Source: Physella acuta (taxonomy: Eukaryota; Mollusca; Gastropoda; Physidae). From it: a stretch of 64,000 bases of DNA. The first letter of the stretch is position 1. Each line of letters starts with the position of its first letter. A program made the position numbers and the translations under genes. The notes under the pieces were generated by a model. It was not told the DNA's origin and ran no database searches. It saw nothing but the letters and a program-made list of their open reading frames with translations. Location of the stretch: positions 124,001-188,000 of the forward strand of contig NW_026732278.1 of the NCBI RefSeq assembly GCF_028476545.1. Direction: 5' to 3'. Positions 1-9,785 of this stretch are shown in pieces.

Positions 1-43
1 TTCATACACTCTTGACCACCCACATTTTAACGTATAAAATACC

Positions 44-309
44 CAGTAGCGTAGCGAGGGGGGGGGCGGGGGGACATATGTCCTCGGGCGCCGACCTTAG
101 GGGATGCCAAAATGGGTTGGAAAAATAAATTGAAAGGTTGAGGAGGGTGCACATCGAAAGTTTTAGGGGGGGGGGGTGCAAATCGAAATCTTGAGGGAGG
201 TCCAAATCGAAAGTTTGAGGGGGGGGGGGGTGCAAATAGAAATCTTGAGGGGGGTGCCAATCAAAATCTTGAGGGGGGGGGGTCGCCGGGAAGGGTCGCT
301 ACGCCTCTG
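44..309. mobile_element. hAT-like MITE with G-rich internal repeats
   Basis: The ends are imperfect inverted repeats (12 of 14 bases: cagtagcgtagcga at the left, tcgctacgcctctg at the right). They are flanked by an identical 8-bp direct repeat, aaaatacc, at 36-43 and 310-317. An 8-bp duplication and a CAG-start terminus are typical of hAT transposons. The inside has no coding potential; it holds about five copies of a roughly 35-bp unit with a long G run and a 'caaatcgaaatcttgag' core. The short frames here on the minus strand (Pro-rich) are translations of the G runs. Confidence 0.7.
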
Positions 310-317
310 AAAATACC

Positions 318-1065
318 TCTTACCTGCTATAGTCAGTATTTTGCTCAGTTTTCCGATGAATAGAATATTGAATTCTATAAGAAACTGACATTGTACAACA
401 CGAAGATTATTCGTATGTATCATAATATTATACTATGCCACACAACCAATCCAACCACGAAGCCGATTTTCTGAAGATTAAAGGCATAGAAAAACAACTC
501 GATTGTATAAATAGGAAAAATCATTTTCTTGTTTGCCATTATCCGTCATCAGTGCTTTTTTTTTTTGTGTTACGCACCGGTACCGCGTACCGGCACCTTT
601 TTCAATGTGGGAAAAAAATGATTACTTTTCTTGTATTTTTAACAATTTACGTTTGTTAATTATAAAATATAATATTTTTATAGACATTTAGTATCCTTGC
701 AGTTGTGATTTAGCGTGCATCAAGGTGCGAACTGGTAGTTAAAAGCTAGGCAATCCATCACTGGGTGCCGTCACCTATTTTTTTTTTTACAAAAAAAAAA
801 GCAATGATGTAAAAAAAATGGATGTCGGGTTAAAAAAGTGTGACGTAATAGCATCGTTTTTGTGTATTCCATTTTGGACAAAAATTGTTGTTAAAAGCAC
901 ATTATATATCATGATTATTTGAAGAGGTGGAGGAATAACACTTAAACTATGGTCAATATCGCTACAATGTGTGAAATGGCGGCATTGGGTTAGAAATATG
1001 CTTTAAAGGAGAAAAGTCAATTAAGGAAGTCGCCCGAACCCCATCAGATGAGCCGTTACAACTTA
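318..1065. other. Non-coding stretch, no feature recognised
   Basis: AT-rich sequence with T and A homopolymers. A 74-codon frame at 435-659 has no recognisable motif and no splice context, so no gene is called. Confidence 0.5.
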
Positions 1066-1552
1066 GGGGTCGTCTATAAATGACGTCACAATCGTAGGGG
1101 AGAGGGGGGGGGGGGTAGTCGGTAATCTTGTGACGATGTGTGATGAGGGGGAGGGGGGTTCAGATGGTGCGACGTCACACTTTTGCTTTGTAGATAAGAA
1201 ATGCTAGAAAACGAATTTTAGACGTTATTTAGCGTTTTAGAAAACAGTTTTAATAAATTATAATAGGAATTGATTAAAATACTCTATTTTGACATATATC
1301 AGTTAGAAAACGAATTTTAGACGTTATTTCACGTTTTAGATAACTGTTTTAATAAATTGTAATAGTTTAGACAAGATTTTGGAAAAATATCGATTTAAAA
1401 AAAAAATTCAACTGCAATTTTGAGAAGGGTTGTAGGTTGATGTGTGACGTCATTTTAGGGGGGGGGTCTGGCTTTTTGTGACGACGTGTGACGGTGGGGA
1501 GGGGGGGATGAAAATCGTCAAAAAAAGCGTGACGTCATTTATGGATGACCCC
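1066..1552. mobile_element. MITE with 24-bp TIRs and an internal duplication
   Basis: The terminal inverted repeats read ggggtcgtctataaatgacg at the left and match, with two differences, the reverse complement of 1529-1552. A possible 3-bp target duplication (tta) lies just outside. There is no ORF. Inside, a roughly 60-bp block beginning 'gttagaaaacgaattttaga' occurs twice (about 1203-1262 and 1308-1368). GTGACG/GACGTCA motifs and G runs recur next to both ends. Superfamily not assigned. Confidence 0.65.
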
Positions 1553-1734
1553 CCTTATATGAAATTCCAAATATATTGTAGCAATGCTAAAAATAGTGAT
1601 ATTTAATTAATTCTACGTAAGAACCAGAATATTTCTTATACACTATAAACATTTTCTTTTCTATTAAGTAGTTAACCAATTTATTTATGAATAAAACATT
1701 TTCAACATTAATAAGAGTGCTGACAAGCAGTGTT

Positions 1735-1912
1735 TCTTCCAGACTTTTTTCTCCGGGGGGGGGGGGGGCACTTGAAATTTTCGGGGGGGGGTAGACTTTC
1801 TTCGGGGGGGGGGGGGGGGCGACACTGTTAAAAGTATATATTTTCTATATAAATTTCATTTCGTTGGGGGGGGGGGGCGGTAGACTTTCTTCGGGGGGGG
1901 GGGCTGAGCCCT
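1735..1912 (+). repeat. Poly-G dispersed repeat, copy 1
   Basis: Shows the family signature: 'gtgtttcttccagactttttt', 'ctcc' + G run, 'cttgaaattttc' + G run, 'tagactttcttc' + G run, then 'acactg...aaaagtatata'. The same order of blocks builds the satellite at 9.8-16.2 kb and recurs at 17.2, 39.5, 43.9 and 63.97 kb. Confidence 0.7.
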
Positions 1913-2072
1913 TTATGTTGTATGGTTTTATTTCGAAGAAGGCTATGTAATAAAAATTTTAGAATTGTTCCATTACATATCTGGCTAATTCACGTTATCA
2001 AGCCTAATTTTTTGTAATATAAATAAGTAAGAATTATGAAAATGAAAAGAAGTGTTTTATAACAATGCAATG

Positions 2073-2077
<5 letters not shown>

Positions 2078-2127
<50 letters not shown>
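2078..2127. repeat. (AT)n microsatellite
   Basis: About 25 uninterrupted AT dinucleotides in AT-rich sequence. Confidence 0.95.
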
Positions 2128-2131
<4 letters not shown>

Positions 2132-2794
2132 TCATTCCAAAACTATACCTCATTTAAAGTACTATAACAATGAAAAGTTAATCTATAACTAATAACAGCT
2201 TTTTCCATCCTGGAAGGCGGATTAGTATTTGAGGATACGCAAAATGTGTAACATTTGCAATTTTTCTGAATTCCTTTGTTAGTTTTAAAATTGTTTAACC
2301 AAGGTCGGTTCGCTCCTTTGAAGAGTATACTAATAACAATGCATATTACACTAATATTTGTATCTGCAACATTAAATTAGGGAGAGAAATTAGAGTTGGA
2401 TAGGCCATAACCTTAAGAAAACCGGCAACAAGTATAGCCAAAACCAGTTAACGTATGTCATGAAGTACAGAAATGCACAAGGATCAAGAAAATGAGGGAT
2501 AACCAAGAAACACATGGCGCAGATGACAAAAAATATAATAATGCTGTAAATTGTCTATTCTCCACTGCAAGTTGAAAAAGGCCAAGAAGAAAGTAGGTAA
2601 AAAAATAATGATATATTTTATTGGATGATTGCAGATAGGAAACCATACAGCAGCACCACACCATTCGTTTATAAAATAATATTTGCACGAGTCTTTTCAG
2701 TATTAGTGATATCTCTTCAGTAGATATTAGATACTTGTAGTCAATATATAAACAAAGGGTAGCCTACTAGATCTATTTGTAATTAAAAAAAATA

Positions 2795-3050
2795 ATTCAT
2801 AAAAAACGTTTTAATAACAAGCTTTTATGTAATGATGCACTAAAAAGTAGAAAATAAATTATAGACTACTATTTAAATAACTATAAAGAAAAGCGTGGGT
2901 CACTTTAGTATCTATTGGATACCTTTACTAATGTTAAGGAAGACACCCACGCTTTTCTTTATAGTTATTTAAATAGTAGTCTATAATTTATTTTCTACTT
3001 TTTAGTGCATCATTACATAAAAGCTTGTTATTAAAACGTTTTTTATGAAT
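2795..3050. repeat. Perfect 106-bp inverted repeat, 44-bp spacer
   Basis: The left arm (2795-2900) is the exact reverse complement of the right arm (2945-3050); the spacer is 2901-2944. Beyond the arms the match fades into A and T runs. Perfect identity over 106 bp means recent origin, gene conversion or functional constraint. It lies 520 bp upstream of the RPS13 start codon. Transcribed, it would form a long double-stranded stem. It may be a fold-back element; no target duplication was recognised. Confidence 0.9.
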
Positions 3051-3099
3051 TTTTTTTTCAGTACTTTACATGTTTTATTTACAATAGAGTTACATGACT

Positions 3100-3154
3100 A
3101 AAAACCATTGCGCGCCTACTGAACATCACGTTCAGTAGGCGCGCAATGGTTTTT
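3100..3154. repeat. Perfect 25-bp palindrome with 5-nt loop
   Basis: Arms 3100-3124 and 3130-3154 are exact reverse complements, with loop atcac. The arms hold a GC-rich core (gcgcgcctactgaac). It lies 50 bp after the 106-bp inverted repeat and about 415 bp before the RPS13 start codon. Confidence 0.9.
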
Positions 3155-3569
3155 GAACGCAGCCATTACGTGATGGCGCAGCTATTGAAGGTGATGACGC
3201 GTGTGGTGTGGTTGGCTAGACATGCCTACTAATTCGGTCCAAATTTTAATTAATTCATAAAAAATTAATTAGGCATCCAATTAAGTCAAATTTAGATTCA
3301 GATTGCATTGTCTTCATGTCTTGACCCACGTGCCAACTGTGAATCGTATCGGTCAAGTAGAAGTTTCCGAATTTTCACTCCTGCGTTTCCGTCTAGACAG
3401 ACAGACTGTCGACTGACGAGGAAGTGAGTTAAATAAAAGCTTGTAAAAATTCGACGAACAATGTGTGTTTAACTGTAATAATATCTTAGGTACTAGTTAT
3501 AGTTTCACCGTTTAGATGGCGCTTCTGCTCTTCCGGGCCATGACTACTTCCTTTCTTTAACAATCCAAC

Positions 3570-6500
3570 ATGGGACGCATGCACAATCCAGGGTGGGTTA
3601 AACGAATAATATATTTTTAAAAATAAATACTGATTGTCGGAATAAAATTCACTAAAAATTAATTCAACATAACTAATTATTGTTTAAATGTATATTCATA
3701 GACTATCTAAAAATCAATTGCAGAGTAACTTTTCAGAAACTTACACCTCTAAATTGATTTAAATAAATGACTTGATTGATACACCGTCGGTGGCGTTCCA
3801 AGTGCATGTGGTTCTCAAATAGATCTAGATCTAATCTAGATCTATTAAAAATCTAGGTGCTAGATCGATCTAGAATTATGTATTTCAGATATCTTCATCC
3901 AGCAAATGTTTATTGCTAGATTTAGGAGTTACATTGTAATTATTATTATAAGGTTGGAACTTGGTGCAATTTCTGAATTTTCTATTTTCAGGAAGGGTAT
4001 TTCTAAAAGTGCCCTACCATACAGAAGAACAGTACCAGTTGTAAGTTTTCGTTAAGACAGTTTCGTGTCTAGTTTAGAGTTTGGAACAAGGCTTTTGCTT
4101 TGTGATTTTTACCAGTAACCTGACACTATTTTATTCCAATGTAATTTTTTATCATTGCTGGACCCTGATATAGATCTACATAAAACAGCACAGTAAAGTA
4201 AACCATGACTTAAAAATAAATTTAATAATTTTTTATTAATTTAGTGGCTGAAACTACCCGCTGACGACGTAGAAGAACAGATATACAAATTGGCTAAAAA
4301 GGGCCTGACACCCTCTCAAATTGGTAGGTACATAGATCTATGTGATGATAGGTTTCAGCTAAACGGAATACGTCATGCCAGGACACAAGAAAATATAAAA
4401 AAAAAACACCCAATAAATTTGCAAAAACATTCATTAGACAGACCATATAGTAGTATTTCTCTCTAACTTGGATGCGTGGTCGGTTGCTAACAACAATATG
4501 GCGCCCGGACCGGACGTCTGATTTCCGGTGATTTTTCGGCCAAATTCCAGAGACCTTCAACTAATTACATTTAAAAATGTTTACCACGCGCAAAATGGCG
4601 GGATTTCCGTGTCATAACAACAAACCATAAGTGGCAGGGTTAGATATGCCAGAAAAGCATTTTAAAATTTGGTTTGGAGAACGGAGGCTAAATTCAAAAG
4701 TTGGTTTCATTAAAATTAATAGAATTTAAAAAATATCAACAGTGTAGGTACAGAAATGAGCGAGAACGTAAAGCATTATTAGTTTTATCAGTCTATGAAA
4801 AAAGAAATCAAATATTGTGAGCTGTTTTTTTATAAGACCGGCGTCCGTATCACAACCAATTTATTTTTATTTTTTAAAAACCACGTGACCGCTATTTGGT
4901 GATCACTAGTGAGGAACTCTTGTGCATGGAGTCTAACCTGATTTGTGGTTTTCTTTAGCTTCAAGCTTAAGAACAGTTGTCATGGAGAGATGTGTTGGAC
5001 ATGGTAGTGATTGACAATAAATATTAAATTAACTAATTTAGTTCAAAACGAACTAAAAACTCCAAAGTTAGTGCCTAATGGATTAAATATGGATGTCTAT
5101 TATTCAGTGGTCATGTTTAAATTGATAATTGCGTAAATTCTAGATTTAGTGAGAAAAACTACCATATAGGGCCTACTAGTTTTTACTATACAGGTTATAG
5201 CGTAGTTTTTCTCGCTAAATCTAAAACTTTCATTTGAACATGACCACTAACTAATAACGAAGTGTCGGAAGATTTTTCTCCCCAACGTCTCCACTTAGTC
5301 GGCAAAAGATAGCTCTGCGCATGCGCAGTGACCTATGGCTAGGGTTAGAATACGGGTTTGGGATAGGGATAGGGTTAAGGATAGGAATAGGGTAGGTGTT
5401 AGGGTTCTGCGGTTGTAAACACACGCATGCGCAGTACCATCGAAAACATCGCCGCTAAGGCAAGTCATTGTTTCTCTCCATTGCGCATTGCGTATCGCAT
5501 GCTTATCTTATTCCGGCTAGAATCGGCCAACTAATAAACATCCATATTTAATCAATTAGGCACTAATTCTGAGGGTTTTAGCTGATTTTAGACAAAATTA
5601 CATACTTGAAAATTTATAACTGGGTATGCACTAGAGTTCCTCACTAGTGGTCACCAAATAGTGGTTTTAAAAAAAAAAGTTAGCAAGTAATACTATTAAA
5701 GAGTGCAATAAAAACTAACAAAATTGTCCTAAAGGTTATTGTTCAAATTTTAGTTTAACGTGTTTTCTAAAATAATTTTTGGAAAATTAGTAAAAAGTTT
5801 GCTTTAGCTGGAACAATAAGGATTGCATGATGAAATTTTAAAATATAAAAAGTGTGACATAACTTCAAGACACAAATTATTAAGTTTTAAAAAATTTCTT
5901 AATGTCAATAGGGCTGGTAAGTAGGTCACCAACCAGTTCTATGGCTTCTGCTGGTTTTATTGAGCCATAGAACTGGTTGGTGACCTACTTACCAGCCCGG
6001 TTGTATAGGCCTGAATTTTGCCCCCCTTAACTTACTTTATGGGCTTTTGGATAAAATATTTACTTTTAAAATTTTAGGTGTTATCCTAAGGGATTCACAT
6101 GGTGTTGCCCAAGTTCGCTTTGTCACTGGAAACAAAATTTTGCGAATTTTAAAAAAGAAGGGTCTCGCTGCTAGTCTGCCAGAAGATCTGTACAGTTTGA
6201 TCAAGAAAGCTGTCAATATTCGTAAACATTTGGAACGCAGTAGGAAGGTTTGTACAACTGTATTAAAGACCATGTACCGTGTAGAACATTCTTTATAGAT
6301 TTCATTTGCTTCAAACACTGCATACCCACAGCACTACTGCTGTAACATGGTGACTGCCTAATTAAAGATACTGATAGTAAAACGGTAAATTATACATTTC
6401 CTTGTGGGTTAAAAACATTTCTTGATAAGTATGCCTAAATAGATCATTTGATAAATTTATTTTCAAAACAGTAGTAGTTGGGGGATAATTTCAGTAGTAA

Positions 6501-7641
6501 GAGTTAAGACTGCCAGATGTCAATGATGTTGTATTTGCTACTCTTGATTTAAATATGCTGAAAAATTTACCACCATTTTTTGGACTGAGACATCTGGCGC
6601 AAATTGTTATTGTTCATCCCTATCTGTTATTTAAGTGTTATTTAAATGTTTTAGCTGTATGTTTACTATAATCTTTTTTATGTTGAAAGCTGTATATATT
6701 AAATAAGCTTTGAAATACTAGGCAGCAGTGCATTTCTTACATCGCTAATCCTATCAAGAATGGTTTAAATTTACTTTACCATAGTATAATTGGTCAATTC
6801 TCACTGAATCTATTCCCCGATTATTATAACACTTATTCCCTTGTATGAAGTTTGTTGAGATATTTTATTACTTTTGAGAGAGCTTATCCCGCTTACAAGA
6901 AGAAAGGTTGCTACACCAGTGTGTATACAAGTGTTTGGCTGATAGATGTACAGTTTGGTGCATCATGGACAATGTAGGATGTAATACTCCCTTAAAAATA
7001 ACTGGTTCCATGTGGTGGTGTGAAAATTAGACTGGGGTACTTTTTTACTTTGCAATAAGAGGACGACCGTTGGCAGTTGAGGTTTGAAATGTTTGGGTTA
7101 AATAGCTAAATAGTGTTACTATCCAAATGTTATACTTGATTTATCAAGGAGACATTTTTTTGATAAAAAGTGGCCTTGTCTTGATCTGGAATTGTTTCTT
7201 TGTATGTTAAAATTTTTAATCATGTACCAGTTTTCACTGTTAACTGATCACCCTTTGTTAATGATGACCATATTTGCTACTCTTGATTGTTACTGATGCA
7301 AATCAACCACATTATTACTGAAACCAGGGGTTAGTTAATGCAGTGTAATTTTCATATTAAGTGCAAGTTTCTAATAAATTGCTGTTTTTTTTTTTTAGGA
7401 CAAAGATGCAAAATACAGGCTTATTTTGGTTGAATCTAGGATTCATCGTTTAGCTCGTTATTACAAAACTAAAAAAGTTTTGCCTCCTACCTGGAAATAG
7501 TAAGTTCACAAATTTCATTTTTTTTTTCAGGATTCTTTAGAAAAATGTTAAACTTTGCAATTGCTTTATATTTATAACTACCAACGGATCACCTCTTTTT
7601 CCCACAGTGAATCCTCTACTGCTTCTGCTTTGGTTGCTTAA
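3570..7641 (+). CDS. RPS13: 40S ribosomal protein S13 (uS15), six exons
   Basis: Component of the small ribosomal subunit, uS15 family. Coding exons: 3570-3592, 3992-4040, 4245-4323, 6078-6247, 7399-7499, 7608-7641. All introns are GT-AG and phases join without error to 151 codons, the usual length for RPS13. The reading starts [20 protein letters not shown]. It continues with [20 protein letters not shown], then [20 protein letters not shown] and [20 protein letters not shown], and ends [23 protein letters not shown]. These are near-invariant RPS13 segments. An in-frame ATG preceded by pyrimidine-rich sequence (cttcctttcttt), as in TOP-type ribosomal protein transcripts, supports the start. 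A polyadenylation signal follows at 7666. Intron 3 (1.75 kb) holds a fold-back element and a hairpin; intron 4 holds two box C/D snoRNA candidates, a common arrangement for ribosomal protein hosts. Confidence 0.97.
4876..5668. mobile_element. Fold-back element in RPS13 intron 3
   Basis: The outer ends are inverted repeats of about 45 bp: 'ctatttggtgatcactagtg' at the left against 'cactagtggtcaccaaatag' at the right, with one mismatch and similar flanks. A second, inner inverted repeat pairs about 5035-5120 with 5231-5262 and 5526-5593. This suggests that the right arm was split by roughly 260 bp of other sequence (5263-5525), which contains degenerate (G)GGATA/TTAGGG-like repeats and two 'gcatgcgcagt' motifs. 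No ORF; superfamily unknown. Confidence 0.6.
5911..5998. repeat. Perfect 36-bp hairpin in RPS13 intron 3
   Basis: Arms 5911-5946 and 5963-5998 are exact reverse complements with a 16-nt loop (tctgctggttttattg). It lies 80 bp before exon 4. The predicted transcript forms a pre-miRNA-sized perfect stem, more perfect than most animal miRNA precursors, so a young inverted duplication or a tiny MITE is at least as likely. Confidence 0.85.
6512..6598 (+). ncRNA. Box C/D snoRNA candidate 1 (RPS13 intron 4)
   Basis: A 9-bp perfect terminal stem (gccagatgt at 6512, acatctggc at 6590) encloses box C (aatgatgt, 6522-6529; last base off consensus), a D' box CTGA (6558-6561) and box D CTGA (6585-6588). 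Size is 87 nt and the position is intronic in a ribosomal protein gene, both normal for the class. It shares an 18-nt block, tatttgctactcttgatt, with candidate 2. RPS13 hosts U14 (SNORD14) in vertebrates, but no U14 resemblance was recognised; the rRNA target is not known to me. Confidence 0.65.
7250..7331 (+). ncRNA. Box C/D snoRNA candidate 2 (RPS13 intron 4)
   Basis: Box C atgatga (7261-7267) fits the consensus RTGATGA, D' CTGA lies at 7293-7296 and box D CTGA at 7318-7321. The terminal stem is weak (about 4 bp, ccct/aggg). The 18-nt block upstream of D' (7271-7288) is identical to that of candidate 1 about 740 bp upstream, so the two look like a duplicated guide pair in one intron. Confidence 0.6.
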
Positions 7642-7665
7642 CTGTTACAGGATTGTCTTCATGTC

Positions 7666-7671
7666 AATAAA
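7666..7671 (+). promoter_or_regulatory. RPS13 polyadenylation signal
   Basis: Canonical aataaa 25 bases after the RPS13 stop codon; short 3' UTRs are usual for ribosomal protein genes. Confidence 0.85.
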
Positions 7672-9785
7672 GTGATCCTTTTAGTGAATTTTTTTTGTTT
7701 TGTTTTCTTTTGATACCTTTGTGATTTTGTGAGAATTGTACTAAATTATACTTGGTCTGAAGAAAGCTGCAACCCAAAGATCAAAGCATGGCTGCCAGAA
7801 TTTCAAGTCTTTTGGGCCTAAGTAATCAGTTATCACTGTTTATTGATTTTTGTACTTAGGGGGTCACACATTCTAGGACTTTGTTACCCTAGTGCATGGG
7901 AGTAGGGTTGGGGGAAATTGATCCAGGCAATCCAATAACATTTACAGTATTCACAACTGCTGCGAAGGTTTGGCTTGATAATGATAAATACAAAAAATAG
8001 ATGAGTGAAAAGTTTATTTTATACTAGCATATTTGTGTCACCAGCATATTACCTGCTGCTGTATTCCACAGGTTAGTCAGAAAGTACAATTAGTAGAAAG
8101 GAAATGAACTTAAAAATGATAGTATTTCTTGTTTAAAATAAAATCTTGTCAAAAATTTGATACCCAGCTTTGAAGTTAACTTTCTATTTTAAGGGAAGGT
8201 TACTGGGCTTGATAACTAAAATATCACTTAAACTAAAGATATCCTACCAACTCTAAAACCAGATTACTTAACTTATGGCAATCTTTTGGCAGGTTTTTAA
8301 TTAACCCTGAGCTTTAGTTACCTATTGCTAATGTATCTCATTAGATACTACACTAGTGTTTCTGTAATGCCGTATTGATATTAATAGTGTTCTAACAGCT
8401 TGGATACCTTTGAAGTAATCTTTATAAATAAATAGGATTCAAACACGTTTTTTTCAAACCTGAAGTGTGAAACTGAAAAGCAGGGAAAAAATAAATGAAA
8501 ACATTTACATTGGGAATGAATTGGATACAACTGCAGAAATAATTTTATCAAAATGTAGGCAACAGTTCTCCTCTGTCACCTGGATGTATCACACAGATGC
8601 TTGAATTATGTGGGCATATTGTCACAATCATGAGAAGAGTGCGGTGGTTCACCCACTTCAAAATATGCTAAAAAAACAATCATATTCATGCTGGTAAACT
8701 CGTTAGTCTCTACTAACCATTATTTTTACATAATTTACGATTAATTAAATTGTATCAAGTAGTCTCTGAAACAGGAAGGTTACTTAAAATTTACCACAAA
8801 ATATACCCATTTCCAAATTGGTGCAAATACTATAGTAGGCCTACATATCTGTTGTGAACACACTGCCACGCCTTACGGGTGATCCAATCTTAATTCGCAA
8901 CATATAAGACAAGCAACCACAAACTAGTTACAAAACAAGCCGTTAAAATAACTATATGAGAATTTAATATCTACACCTAACTATTCTTAAACCAAATTAC
9001 AAACTGCTAGTAAAACTACGATACAATGGAAATAGACCCAACCTTGGAGATCTGGATGAAAATGAGGCAATCACACACGTTTTCATACACCTTATACCCT
9101 TTTATAAACTGGTACAAACAGGACTATTACTACAACTCACTGCTAGAGAACTGAACAGGGACGAACGGAATAGAGGGTAACAGGTAAAAACAACATTCAC
9201 CCCCCCCCCCCCCCCAATTCATCCCCCTTCACTCGTTCACTACACCCCCACCGCTTACTCAAAAATAAAATTCTATGAAAAGCAATTATTGACTCCGTGT
9301 AACAGTGGTGGCTAAATTATAGTGAGTTGAAGTAACATCATGAAAGCCATTAATAACATAAGTATTTTTTATATTTTTTTCCCTCGGCGTGGTGATTTTT
9401 TTTGTTGTTGTTAAAATAAGTTAACAGATTGTTTTTAATTCTAGTCTAGTGGTCACTAGAATTAATAACATAAGTATTAAAAAAATATTTTAATGATGCA
9501 AGTAAATGTAAAAAGTACCACATGTGATCAAGTGCTTCATAACAATGAAACGTGTGCAAGAAAGCCAGCCTTTTAAAAATGTATTAATATACAAAGTAAT
9601 ATGTTATTAAGGTAACAACCTTACAAAAATAATACAACAGACAATATTATTGTAGACACTCAGTATAAAACTAAGTACACATTATCCAAGTGGGTAGTAA
9701 AAAAAAACCGCAATAATACATGGCAATAACAAGTAACAGGTTATCTCCCTGGATAAACTTAACTAGGACCTGCCAATGGTCACTA
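7672..9785. other. Intergenic stretch, no gene recognised
   Basis: AT-rich sequence without frames longer than about 60 codons. A poly-C run lies at about 9201-9216 and a short palindrome around 9441-9470 (ttctagt/actagaa). Nothing else stood out. Confidence 0.5.

Noticed and set aside
5340-5440. Interstitial telomere repeat
   Set aside because: The 'ggatagggatagggttaagg' stretch is too short and degenerate and is better explained as part of the fold-back element.
6037-6318. Minus-strand 93-codon frame over RPS13 exon 4
   Set aside because: Antisense shadow of a strongly conserved coding exon.
7250-7331. Assignment of the snoRNA candidate to U14 because the host is RPS13
   Set aside because: The host is suggestive, but I could not see the U14 guide sequences, so only the box C/D class is claimed.
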